Positions 15,201-22,595 of a stretch of DNA of 25,634 nucleotides are shown piece by piece; within the stretch, counting starts at the first letter, position 1, and each line of letters opens with the position of its first letter. The DNA comes from a virus. The stretch is taken from IMG/VR virus record IMGVR_UViG_3300033153_001599, positions 1 through 25,634 of that record, one strand, 5' to 3'. The position numbers and the translations under genes are program-made. The notes under the pieces were generated by a model. The model was not told the origin of the DNA, ran no database searches, and saw only the letters and a program-made list of their open reading frames with translations.

Positions 15201-18200
15201 ACAAAAACGTCTTCACCAATCCTATACGCTGGTTTTACAGGAGCACCCGCCCTAAAACGCTTAAGAGTCCCAGCGTCGTATATATAGGGGGATTCTAGCG
15301 AACCAATTTCTGGTTGAGCCTCACCGTCAACAGCTTTGATTCCAGCAAGCTCTTCCACAGAGGTTGGTCTCTTACCGCCGAACAGAGCCTTAATAGACCT
15401 ATCGTACATCCTCATCTCGAAGTCGTAGGCAGTATCAGCAAACCCGTCGACTTCCGCCCTTGCCGCATCAAAAGCCAAGTTCTTAGCTTCGACGTCTGCG
15501 TACTCCGCATTGAAAGCTCTGCGCCATACAGTACCGCGTTTCTTAATAAATCCCGTCCACTTTTCTTCTAGCATATTCATTGAAGTAGTGTATGTGTCAT
15601 ACCTTGCTCTCGTTTCTGGATTCATCTCCGCAAAAGCACCGAAAAGACCTTTAGTTGTCTCCTTCCGCCACTTATTAATGTACTCGAAGCGCTTACCCTC
15701 GGATACGTCTATTGCATCCCACACCTTACTTCTTTGCTTGTTAGTCATCCCTTCCATAGAAGATATGGCAGCGTCAATAGCTCTGAAGTGGGCTATATGT
15801 TCCTGCTGATAATAGATTTGCATGTCGACATACTCTTTCGCAGCAGTATAAGCACCAGCATCCCTCATACGTGCCCGAATATCAGCTCCCCTCGTCTTGA
15901 AGTCTTGGTCCATCTTCCTTCTTATGAAGTCCAGCGCACCAGTTTTTACCCTATCGATAGCACGAACAACATCGTCAACCGTCTGCGCACCAGCTAACTC
16001 TGTCTTCAAAGACCGTAGGACACTTTCATCAATTACCTCTCTAAGAATTTCTGGCGTGAGAAAGTCCCTAGCCATATTCTCAGCAACTCTTCTTGTGTAG
16101 ATATTAATATCTATCTCTTCAGGATTACCTTTGAATATACCAGTCCTCACCTCGTCCATGTTCAGAGAGCCTATCACTTTAGCCATGATAGATTTCTTTA
16201 TGTTCTCTGGCAGGTTGATATTGTCCATACCTGGAATAGCACCAGCCCACGTATTGTCCCAATACTTCTTTAAGCCGTTCATGTAGGATTTTCTAGCGTG
16301 CGCAGACTCTATGTTGTTGGATAGTTTCTTGAAAACAGAAACTGCGTTAGCTCCTCTTGAGAGTTTTTCCATCCACTCGTGCTCGAATTTATAGTTAATG
16401 TCGTCAATTTTTATCTTGGTTCTCTGAATATCCATCCCCTTGCCCTCGAATTTCCAGTCACCAAAGTCGATTGCGTCATTCCAAGTCGCAAATCCGAACC
16501 TCTTGTTATAAGTATCTATATCAGTCATCTTCATGTAACCAAAGTTATCAGAGGCGACACGGGTCACAATGTTGTTTATAGCGTTATAAATAGCGTATCT
16601 TGGGTTCAGTCCAAGAACTAGAGCACCTTGAATCTGCCTTTGGATATTCGTATATCTAATTAGCTTTGTTATGGCGCTTTTTTCGGTCAACATGTACCTA
16701 TTCGTAGCGTATTCACCAACGAATTTGGAAAGCTTATTCAGCATGTTAACATGGAATAGCTCGTCGTTCCAGGGCATCTTCCCAGGGTTCTCTCCTTCCC
16801 ACGTAAACGTCTTCAACAAACTACCTATCGAAGACGTAGCATCGTTGTCGCTCATAGCGTAGAACCTATCAAACCCAGCTACTGGTTCTTCCGCCGTCGC
16901 GTCCCTGAACTTTTTCCAGAGAGTAGCCGTATCGTTTTTCTCAACGTAACCTAGAACATCTTCAGCCTCTATCCCCAGGGCTTTAGCCATCTGGTACAGT
17001 TTAGACCTGGAGTCTCCAGTCGCAAACCATTTCTGGAGCTCAGTCCCAGGGATACCTTTAGAAATAGCCTTCCTAATAGCGTCCCGAAACACGTACGAAA
17101 CCTGTGAACCGTAGGCAGCTGGGTCTACCACTATCTTTTGCAGAGCACTCCTGTGCACTTCACCACCAAGCTCTGCGCCTAAGGGTATGTACTCTCCTTT
17201 AAGCTTATTCAAGCCGTTCAGCTTGGCTTCGATTTTTATAAACCCGTCCCCAGGCTCTAGCATTCCCATCCTATAAAGGATACCAACCTGAGCCTCTGGC
17301 GTTTTCCCAGTCATCATCCCAGATACATGCGTCATCATGTTTTGGGCGAATTTGATAGACTTAGAGCTATTTGTTTGGCTAGAAAGGTAAATAGAGAGCT
17401 TCTTTAGTAAACCAGCTCCCTCAGGTATAATCGTCGGGTGATACCAACTAGGCATACCATCCTTGCCTATACCACCTAGCCATCTCTCAATAGGAGACCA
17501 CGTAGGAGGTGCGTAGAAGTTTTTCACCTTGCCAGTCTTCGTGACTATCTGTCTTGCAGCGTTCTGTGCATACCCATCAGTATAAGTTCTCCTCAGGTTC
17601 TCAAATACAGCCGCTGCCCCACCGTAAGAACCAGACTCTCCTTTTATTAGCTTGTATATGCTCCCAGCGACCATGTTAACTGGGAACGGCATCGCGTCGA
17701 TAAACGCATTACCTCTAGCGTTCTCGGCAGCTATAGATATGTTAGCCGATAGACGCATATCGTCCATCTTCCCATAGATTTTCAGGAAGTCAGCGCCTTC
17801 TGGGGTTGCTTGTAGCTTCGCCATAAGGTCCGCAGAGTCTACCTTGCTGAAAGCCTCTATGAACTTGTTTATATCAGAAGCATCATCAGCATAATCCATA
17901 GCCTTAGTAAGAAACTTCAAATCACCAGCGGCATCCATAGCCTTTAAAGCTTTTGAAACCTTACCGTCAGCTATCCACTTTGGTATTCTGTTTGACATCA
18001 TTGGCAGGACATTCAATGGGTCTACTATGTTCTGCATGACCAAGTCGGACAACACGCCTTGGAATCCAAACTCCTCTTCCCAGTGTGTTATGACTTCGTC
18101 AAGTTCAGCGCCAGCTAGTAGCTCGTCCTGTATAGCGTTAACAGCTTCCTTGCCCCACTTCCAGCTTTTGGGCACTTTCACTGTGGTAGGAACACCCTGT

Positions 18201-19417
18201 TCGATTCTCCATATCTCGTCTGGGTCAGTTACCCTACTCTCAAACAAACCCTCCGCACCAGCGTAATCGAGGATAGTGCTCTGTTGTCTGACATCCCAGC
18301 GCAGTTGACTAGCCTGCCACGCAGACTTCATATACTCGCTCATGGTGTAGTCACTAGCCCCATCCAGAACTTCCTTAAACTCTGGGTCTGTTGCAGCTAG
18401 TTCGAGAGTTCCTAGCACCTGCTCCGAACCTCTGGATAGAGTCGAAAGCACGCTACCAGCCCACGTGTTTACTGACGCCATAGTTGGGTTATCTAGTTCA
18501 TAGTGTCTATCGGCGTAACTTGCTAACCCAAAAGCAGCTATGAACGGAAGCATAAAAGTAGCTATCCCCACGCTTGGTATCAAAATACCAGCTGCAATAG
18601 CAGCCATTGGCGCTACTGTAAACGCAGCCATAGCACTGCCACCAACATCCCTCCAGAACATCTTATCCTTCTGTTCTTTCGTCATCTCTTGTCTGGGTTG
18701 TTCCATCCAAGGCTGTGAGTAGAATGGGGACATGAGGAGCTTCTGTTTTGCATTCAGGCTATCAATTCCACCAGCATTGTATTTTCTCCTGTACTCCTCG
18801 TCAGCAGCTTCATTCATGTACTGGTGAGGGAACAACATATCAGCTGGGGGTAACTCTAAACTACTCAAATAGTTGTATATGTCGCTGTTCTTGTCGATTG
18901 TCCAATCTTCGACAGGCTTGTCTTTGTTTGTGTAGGATAGGAATTTGTAAGCTTCTTTGATATCGTTGATAGGAAGCCACTCTGGTAGCATCTCTCTCGG
19001 GGTGTTCTCAATGATAGTGTTGTAGGTGTCTAATGTCAGAGGGTCTGTATAGTACCTAAACTCCCCACGACCTGAGTATATGACCCTATTTGGGTCTATA
19101 CCTTCCGCCTTATTGAAGTATTTATCAAAATAACCTGCGGCTTGAGCGTTATACGGCACGTCCATACCAGAGGGCGTAACCATAGTCGAGTACGGTCTTC
19201 CTGGTAACGGGTGCGCTTTCTCCTTACCGCCGTATCTCCTTAGCTGCTCAAGCTGGGTTATATCGCCTCCCTTATACCCAGGATAAGGCATTCTACCACC
19301 GCCGCCTATAGGTGCTTGCGCAGCGAGCGATTTTATTCTATTCTGTACTATAGCGCTTTTGCTGCCAGTGCTAGTACCTTTCCCATAGCTCTTTATTTCA
19401 AAGGTCTTTTCGGGCAT
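12281..19417 (-). CDS. giant 2378-residue virion protein, probable internal/ejected protein
   Basis: This is the largest gene, between the Gly/Trp-rich gene and the scaffold gene. Its N-terminus (1-60) is basic and Gly-rich. A long hydrophobic stretch lies at about 258-302 (AMAAFTVAPMAAIAAGILIP and on), long enough for one or two membrane passes. Most of the rest is predicted helical with many Trp, Tyr and Asp. Recognisable phrases are GEDVFVGVLHVDAINAAKQS near 1401 with GFYETSSGKFLTPEE near 1449, and FPYQFWYTHSFRNWAMRVFD near 1770, with a Pro-rich 'IPW..LP' segment after it. I know similar phrases from giant proteins of uncultured phages. No polymerase, protease or lysozyme motif was found. 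An ejected core protein like T7 gp16 or N4 gp50 in role is the best guess; a tape measure is unlikely from position. It overlaps the upstream gene by one base. Confidence 0.55.
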   Translation of the reverse strand: MPEKTFEIKSYGKGTSTGSKSAIVQNRIKSLAAQAPIGGGGRMPYPGYKGGDITQLEQLRRYGGKEKAHPLPGRPYSTMVTPSGMDVPYNAQAAGYFDKYFNKAEGIDPNRVIYSGRGEFRYYTDPLTLDTYNTIIENTPREMLPEWLPINDIKEAYKFLSYTNKDKPVEDWTIDKNSDIYNYLSSLELPPADMLFPHQYMNEAADEEYRRKYNAGGIDSLNAKQKLLMSPFYSQPWMEQPRQEMTKEQKDKMFWRDVGGSAMAAFTVAPMAAIAAGILIPSVGIATFMLPFIAAFGLASYADRHYELDNPTMASVNTWAGSVLSTLSRGSEQVLGTLELAATDPEFKEVLDGASDYTMSEYMKSAWQASQLRWDVRQQSTILDYAGAEGLFESRVTDPDEIWRIEQGVPTTVKVPKSWKWGKEAVNAIQDELLAGAELDEVITHWEEEFGFQGVLSDLVMQNIVDPLNVLPMMSNRIPKWIADGKVSKALKAMDAAGDLKFLTKAMDYADDASDINKFIEAFSKVDSADLMAKLQATPEGADFLKIYGKMDDMRLSANISIAAENARGNAFIDAMPFPVNMVAGSIYKLIKGESGSYGGAAAVFENLRRTYTDGYAQNAARQIVTKTGKVKNFYAPPTWSPIERWLGGIGKDGMPSWYHPTIIPEGAGLLKKLSIYLSSQTNSSKSIKFAQNMMTHVSGMMTGKTPEAQVGILYRMGMLEPGDGFIKIEAKLNGLNKLKGEYIPLGAELGGEVHRSALQKIVVDPAAYGSQVSYVFRDAIRKAISKGIPGTELQKWFATGDSRSKLYQMAKALGIEAEDVLGYVEKNDTATLWKKFRDATAEEPVAGFDRFYAMSDNDATSSIGSLLKTFTWEGENPGKMPWNDELFHVNMLNKLSKFVGEYATNRYMLTEKSAITKLIRYTNIQRQIQGALVLGLNPRYAIYNAINNIVTRVASDNFGYMKMTDIDTYNKRFGFATWNDAIDFGDWKFEGKGMDIQRTKIKIDDINYKFEHEWMEKLSRGANAVSVFKKLSNNIESAHARKSYMNGLKKYWDNTWAGAIPGMDNINLPENIKKSIMAKVIGSLNMDEVRTGIFKGNPEEIDINIYTRRVAENMARDFLTPEILREVIDESVLRSLKTELAGAQTVDDVVRAIDRVKTGALDFIRRKMDQDFKTRGADIRARMRDAGAYTAAKEYVDMQIYYQQEHIAHFRAIDAAISSMEGMTNKQRSKVWDAIDVSEGKRFEYINKWRKETTKGLFGAFAEMNPETRARYDTYTTSMNMLEEKWTGFIKKRGTVWRRAFNAEYADVEAKNLAFDAARAEVDGFADTAYDFEMRMYDRSIKALFGGKRPTSVEELAGIKAVDGEAQPEIGSLESPYIYDAGTLKRFRAGAPVKPAYRIGEDVFVGVLHVDAINAAKQSGGYDQPDVGTIRRLSDGKEFSILDDGEFGFYETSSGKFLTPEESRAKYDVASSREFLDKYPLEDLPVDSGLPRNMTIQEVNTVQQADRWFKEVGDNGIVRSERAWKEETAGVLTEKLKAMGIETKTRSAGGGEVYVEISENDWGMIKDLASESRRIADVEGIEMPYTRMDGSTMPESHTKVVKTWIEHVKNVRKKMIEAVRNHRKSMVDDPPESYGDRLARNSKFYNKEYTLLIMELHNAEIEGAMFAVSSKGRVPSQINNDSIMSMEAYMNHLNPMLDGIGAEISSDIRSNTLYDGSQLTVDQSKQINSWLNQVDQNMRSNKFQAVKYGEAMKDYTMLDYTNRTGMDEAYSVVFPYQFWYTHSFRNWAMRVFDNTSMFTSFYRFRNAQKEMGKTGVPSRMENKLRIPWAFLPKWAGGSTYFDPYSQFFPPSSLFSMLDVFNDDKTQLYTAAYYHLKDMAHLGEITEEQAMEARETGEGDVWDMALEWANKNTGFSDPYTLASQFMQPAMNIDIGWNLLTGSPEEIPPTPILNLSREMKGMVEGVLGEGSAAGAIVGAPAWAEGKVRQAYGMTPAQAQFGSFGDYYVKRALSGMMTMSEISPEDYSKALLDMSNGKYDSEVYDMAYARALEEVNLKQPGYLGFMAEKGGANLAVIGATTFVSMFPHGVISQGELEYRGHQRENNRAWEIYNATGDKTAMNEFYNDHPEYRLRANIFINDPKLQAKSLLITNIWDLFTGLDKANQTVAIEAFGEDFQRAFLQDATKDEYSVDVNTLARWAQMLGSSIPESIPEAQEAFLEEPVQELDAWDDQHAKDYGAFIEEREKLFPTWYVLQGKYYDLPESERYQFTRDFPQFQEYRDWKADYLEKKPGISSVVESGSINYETKDGLKGHLTEEEMKDVPALLSDSLIAHFTFNQPLGAGALMALEDWWITAGKPGKDFKRWLNYEIAPNYTLLVK

Positions 19418-20193
19418 TAGATTCTCCAGTTCACTAGCTTTCTGTACCAGTTAGAGTACGAGCCACCGCCACCGCCCCATCCACCGCCCCATCCACCGCC
19501 CCATCCACCGCCACCGCCCGAACCAGTACCCCATAAGTCCCAACTATAACCGCTGGGATTTAGCCCTGGCTCATACCCCCCATCCCAGCCAAGTAGGTCT
19601 TTCCATCTATCGGTTTTTCTTCTCATCGCGTCCTCACGGAGGATATCCATTGCCTCATCACTCATCCTCCCTCCCCCTCCAGATGAGCTTACTGGATTAT
19701 ACTTATTTCCGCCGCCAAGCGGGGTATAGCGAGGGTCTCCGCCAGCAGGATACGCGTACCTATCCCTACCGCCACCGCCAAGTGGTGTATAACGAGGGTC
19801 GCCTGTTTCTGGCACGTAATACCGAGAGTCTCCACCAGTAGGAACGTACCTATTTGGGTTAGTTGCGTAATCAGTATTTCCCCAACCTCTACTGAACACG
19901 GAATTGCCCAAACCCCCCAGGATATACTCAGGGTTAGTCTCCCACGTAGCCTGGGGATTGGGGCGAAAATCCCACGAGCCCTGCGCGCGGGCACGCATAT
20001 TCGTAAAGAAAGCCCTCCAGTCAAACGGCTGCCGCTTAGTTGGCGACAACCCACCTGTTTTTCTAATGGTGACTACTCCAGGAGTACCAGTCCCAGTTGC
20101 GCTAGACACAACGTTAGACTGGTCACTTATTAGGGCTGGTACTGCCTCTGGTTCATCTAATCCACTACCAACAATTCCAATATCAACACCCAT
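19417..20193 (-). CDS. Gly/Trp-rich low-complexity protein of unknown function
   Basis: This 258-residue protein has no recognised domain. Residues 1-60 are ordinary. Residues about 115-175 hold repeats of the type GGD/GDP-RY-x-P-L-G-G-G (DPRYTPLGGG occurs twice). Residues about 176-205 form a charged helix (SDEAMDILREDAMRRKTDRW). The C-terminal region has three GGGW units flanked by further Gly and closes with YSNWYRKLVNWRI. It lies between the 72-residue gene and the giant gene with one-base TAATG overlaps on both sides, so it is translated together with them and may work with the giant protein in the virion. It looks intrinsically disordered. A flexible linker or core-associated protein is possible but not shown. 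Confidence 0.6.
   Translation of the reverse strand: MGVDIGIVGSGLDEPEAVPALISDQSNVVSSATGTGTPGVVTIRKTGGLSPTKRQPFDWRAFFTNMRARAQGSWDFRPNPQATWETNPEYILGGLGNSVFSRGWGNTDYATNPNRYVPTGGDSRYYVPETGDPRYTPLGGGGRDRYAYPAGGDPRYTPLGGGNKYNPVSSSGGGGRMSDEAMDILREDAMRRKTDRWKDLLGWDGGYEPGLNPSGYSWDLWGTGSGGGGGWGGGWGGGWGGGGGSYSNWYRKLVNWRI
19477..19512 (-). repeat. three tandem 12-bp coding repeats (GGGW units)
   Basis: On the plus strand CCATCCACCGCC occurs three times in a row, flanked by further CCGCC copies. It codes the GGGWGGGWGGGW stretch. Such short arrays change length easily by slippage. Confidence 0.9.
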
Positions 20194-20411
20194 TACGCAC
20201 CTCCTCCATATCTCTCATTCATAGTCTTATATAGTTTAGGTTTCTGAGCCTTCAAGCTTTCCTTTATCTCGGCAGGCATCGAGCTCCAAATACCTTGTTT
20301 GGTCGCTTCGATTTGCGGCGCACGCCATGTTTTTGTGAACTGTCTGCTAAATTGGGCGAACCTTGTCTGCCCCTTCAAAATCGAGTCATTCGCATTACTA
20401 ATGTTTAACAT
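20193..20411 (-). CDS. small basic helical protein, unknown
   Basis: This 72-residue protein (net basic) begins MLNISNANDSILKGQTRFAQ and has one helical core (PAEIKESLKAQKPKLYKTMN) ending GGGA. No family was recognised. The ATG at 20411 has GGAGGG five bases upstream and follows the portal stop by one base; the stop overlaps the next gene (TAATG). Its place between portal and the Gly/Trp-rich gene suggests a virion or head-assembly accessory protein, nothing more. Confidence 0.6.
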   Translation of the reverse strand: MLNISNANDSILKGQTRFAQFSRQFTKTWRAPQIEATKQGIWSSMPAEIKESLKAQKPKLYKTMNERYGGGA

Positions 20412-20412
20412 C

Positions 20413-22305
20413 TTATCCCTCCATCATATTCCCTAGAGGAGAATTGACCATTCCACTAGCTCCCTGCATCGGCATACCGCCATCACCAGGCATCATCTGG
20501 GGAACTCCAGGAACTCCAGGTTGAGCCGTAACATTGCCGAGCTGATTGTTCATAGCTTGCATCTCACCAGGCATCATCTGGTTTGGGTCTCCAGGCATGG
20601 GTTGTTGAGGAAGCATAGGCTGTCCAGGCATCATAGGAGGCGCTCCACCAGGAGGTGCTCCACCAGGAGGCATACCTTGTTGCTGTTGCGCCATCATCTG
20701 TTGCTGCGCCTGTGCTTCCATCTGTTGGTCTATCATCATCTGTTGTTGTGCTAGTATCATTTGTTGTTGCGTGTAAGCCATCTGAGCTTCCTGGTTTGAG
20801 AACCGTTCGCCCCAGATTTCTTCCTGCATCTCATCTGACTGCCCAACCTTCATCCAGCGTTCTCTCGCGTATTTCTTTGAAACAAGCGGGTCTTCTCCAA
20901 ATGTAGCTTGTGTAGCCATGATAACCTGCTGTCGTTCGTCTTGTGGCATCGAGATGTCTAGATTAGCAAATATCTCAAATACCTCTGGGATTTCCTTAGC
21001 GACTAGTGTTTCCATTCCATCTTCACCAAGGATTTCTTTTGAGCCACCTTCTAGTTTTATGAGCTCAAACGCCATTCTCATACCATCGGATATGGCGAAG
21101 TTTGTAAGTCTCTGATAAGGAACAAGAGGTAATCGTCCAGCCTGCGAAAGCAGGGACACCATTGAGAATGGAGCATTAGCCCCTAGCGGTTGTCCTAGCG
21201 TCTGCTTGAATATTGTTGCTTCTTCTGTAAGCCTGTCTGATATTTCCAGCCCCTGAAGAATACTATCGTCAATAACATGCTTAGCAAGAGAACCAAAATC
21301 CTCATCTGCTTCAATTTCGATGATTCCACCTGGTCTACTCCAGTCAACTTCGATGTGCTTCTCTGGATTCTTCCGCTTATATAAGAACAGCGGGTTTGTA
21401 CCGATAGCATTCATCATGGAGTAGAGAACCGTCAACGACAGGTTTCTTCTCTTCCAAAGGTTAGATTTATATAAAGTATATAGGAACGGTTGTATCTTAT
21501 CCTGGTCACTTTCAACGAACAAGTTAGAACCCTCAGTAATCTGGGCAACAATAGGAATGAACGGAAGACCGTGCTCATTTGCTAACACTGGGTCATCCGC
21601 GTACTCAGAGAACCATACCGCATGATTTGTATTATTCCAGTACTCGTTTAGCTCAACAGTATCGTAATCTTTCCTATCCTCTAACATCTTTGAAACAGCA
21701 TCGCCATAGCGAGTCCTCGCGTCGTAGACCCCAATCTCTTGCTTCATCGCATAAGCGGCTAATCCGAGTCTATCATAGCTCGCATAGCCTAGCTTAGGAT
21801 TGATGACATCAAATAGTATCGGAGTCATCTTCATGGCTCGTTCTGCTCTAGACTTCTCGGCAGGCGTAGAAGCCGTGTCGTACATATCCTTAGTGGACAT
21901 TATGAACATATGCTCTTCACCGTATAGAAGTCCAGATAGAGCTAAATCGTAGTGTAACGGTTTCTTGCGAATCCGTGAACTTGCGTACCATATAGCTTTC
22001 GCTGCTTTTTCTAGCGGAGAAGACTTCTTCCTGACTTCCGCTGAATTGAATTCATTTGGTACTGAGAATTCAGGGTCAGCCGCAGTCAATAACCTAACCG
22101 CACCCAAAAGCGTGACCCGTGGGTCTGGCGCTAGTGTCTCTTTTATATATGAATCATCTGGAAGGTTTGAATCCTCTAGAAGAAACATGGATTCCATCTC
22201 TGTGTATAGCGCATCTCGCGTCGAATAGTTCTCAGCAATCTTCTCTGCGTGTACTTTTATATCCTCGAAGTCCGAATCTGCTATCTTTTTTCCTGGTGTA
22301 CCCAT
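20413..22305 (-). CDS. portal protein
   Basis: This 630-residue protein forms the dodecameric portal through which DNA is packed and ejected. Residues 1-440 have the usual layout: an N-terminal wing (HAEKIAENYSTRDALYTEME), core strands and the long stem/crown helices (DSILQGLEISDRLTEEATIF, then RMAFELIKLEGGSKEILGE). The order small terminase-TerL-unknown-portal supports it. From about 515 to the end the sequence is a Gln/Met-rich, then Pro/Gly/Met-rich tail (QQQMILAQQQMMIDQQ, PPGGAPPGGAPP, MMPGDGGMPMQG), a type of tail seen in several portal proteins of short-tailed phages. The ATG at 22305 has GAGG as ribosome site and overlaps the preceding gene by 25 bases. The tail is unusual in length but not in kind. 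Confidence 0.85.
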   Translation of the reverse strand: MGTPGKKIADSDFEDIKVHAEKIAENYSTRDALYTEMESMFLLEDSNLPDDSYIKETLAPDPRVTLLGAVRLLTAADPEFSVPNEFNSAEVRKKSSPLEKAAKAIWYASSRIRKKPLHYDLALSGLLYGEEHMFIMSTKDMYDTASTPAEKSRAERAMKMTPILFDVINPKLGYASYDRLGLAAYAMKQEIGVYDARTRYGDAVSKMLEDRKDYDTVELNEYWNNTNHAVWFSEYADDPVLANEHGLPFIPIVAQITEGSNLFVESDQDKIQPFLYTLYKSNLWKRRNLSLTVLYSMMNAIGTNPLFLYKRKNPEKHIEVDWSRPGGIIEIEADEDFGSLAKHVIDDSILQGLEISDRLTEEATIFKQTLGQPLGANAPFSMVSLLSQAGRLPLVPYQRLTNFAISDGMRMAFELIKLEGGSKEILGEDGMETLVAKEIPEVFEIFANLDISMPQDERQQVIMATQATFGEDPLVSKKYARERWMKVGQSDEMQEEIWGERFSNQEAQMAYTQQQMILAQQQMMIDQQMEAQAQQQMMAQQQQGMPPGGAPPGGAPPMMPGQPMLPQQPMPGDPNQMMPGEMQAMNNQLGNVTAQPGVPGVPQMMPGDGGMPMQGASGMVNSPLGNMMEG

Positions 22306-22595
22306 TCCTCACCTCTATATTCCTTTTTTATTGGTAATGTTGGTATTACCTTTGCTTTTATTAGTAATTTTTTTAGATTTCTGATTACTGTAATATCATC
22401 CTTTCCGAAATTTTTTACAAAAGCTATAATTTTTTCGGCTTTTCTATCCAAAATCCTCATTCTTAGGTCGTTCCTTTCCAGCTCCGCTAGTACAAAATCC
22501 AGAATCTGGGCGTTGGTAGCTCCCTCCACCTGACTCCTTATGCTAATCCACCGTAATTCAACGGTAGTTACTAAATCGTCGTAATTCTCTCCCAC
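22281..22595 (-). CDS. small charged helical protein between TerL and portal, unknown
   Basis: This 104-residue protein is mainly helical (ATNAQILDFVLAELERNDLR, then RKAEKIIAFVKNFGKDDIT) with a basic C-terminus. No family was recognised. The start is GTG at 22595, which has the strong ribosome site GGAGG five bases upstream and overlaps the end of TerL by 25 bases; the end overlaps the portal start by 25 bases. The tight overlaps on both sides and coding character make it a real gene. A role in packaging or head assembly is likely from place alone. Confidence 0.6.
   Translation of the reverse strand: MGENYDDLVTTVELRWISIRSQVEGATNAQILDFVLAELERNDLRMRILDRKAEKIIAFVKNFGKDDITVIRNLKKLLIKAKVIPTLPIKKEYRGEEWVHQEKR

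Noticed and set aside
12281-19417. Tape measure protein
   Set aside because: It lies before scaffold and capsid, no tail tube or sheath genes are present, and it lacks the long low-complexity coiled repeats usual for tape measures.
19689-20054. 121-residue minus-strand frame inside the Gly/Trp-rich gene
   Set aside because: It is out of frame with a well-placed gene that has coupled start and stop; the sequence is odd (long Ile/Leu/Arg runs) and arises from GC-rich repeats.
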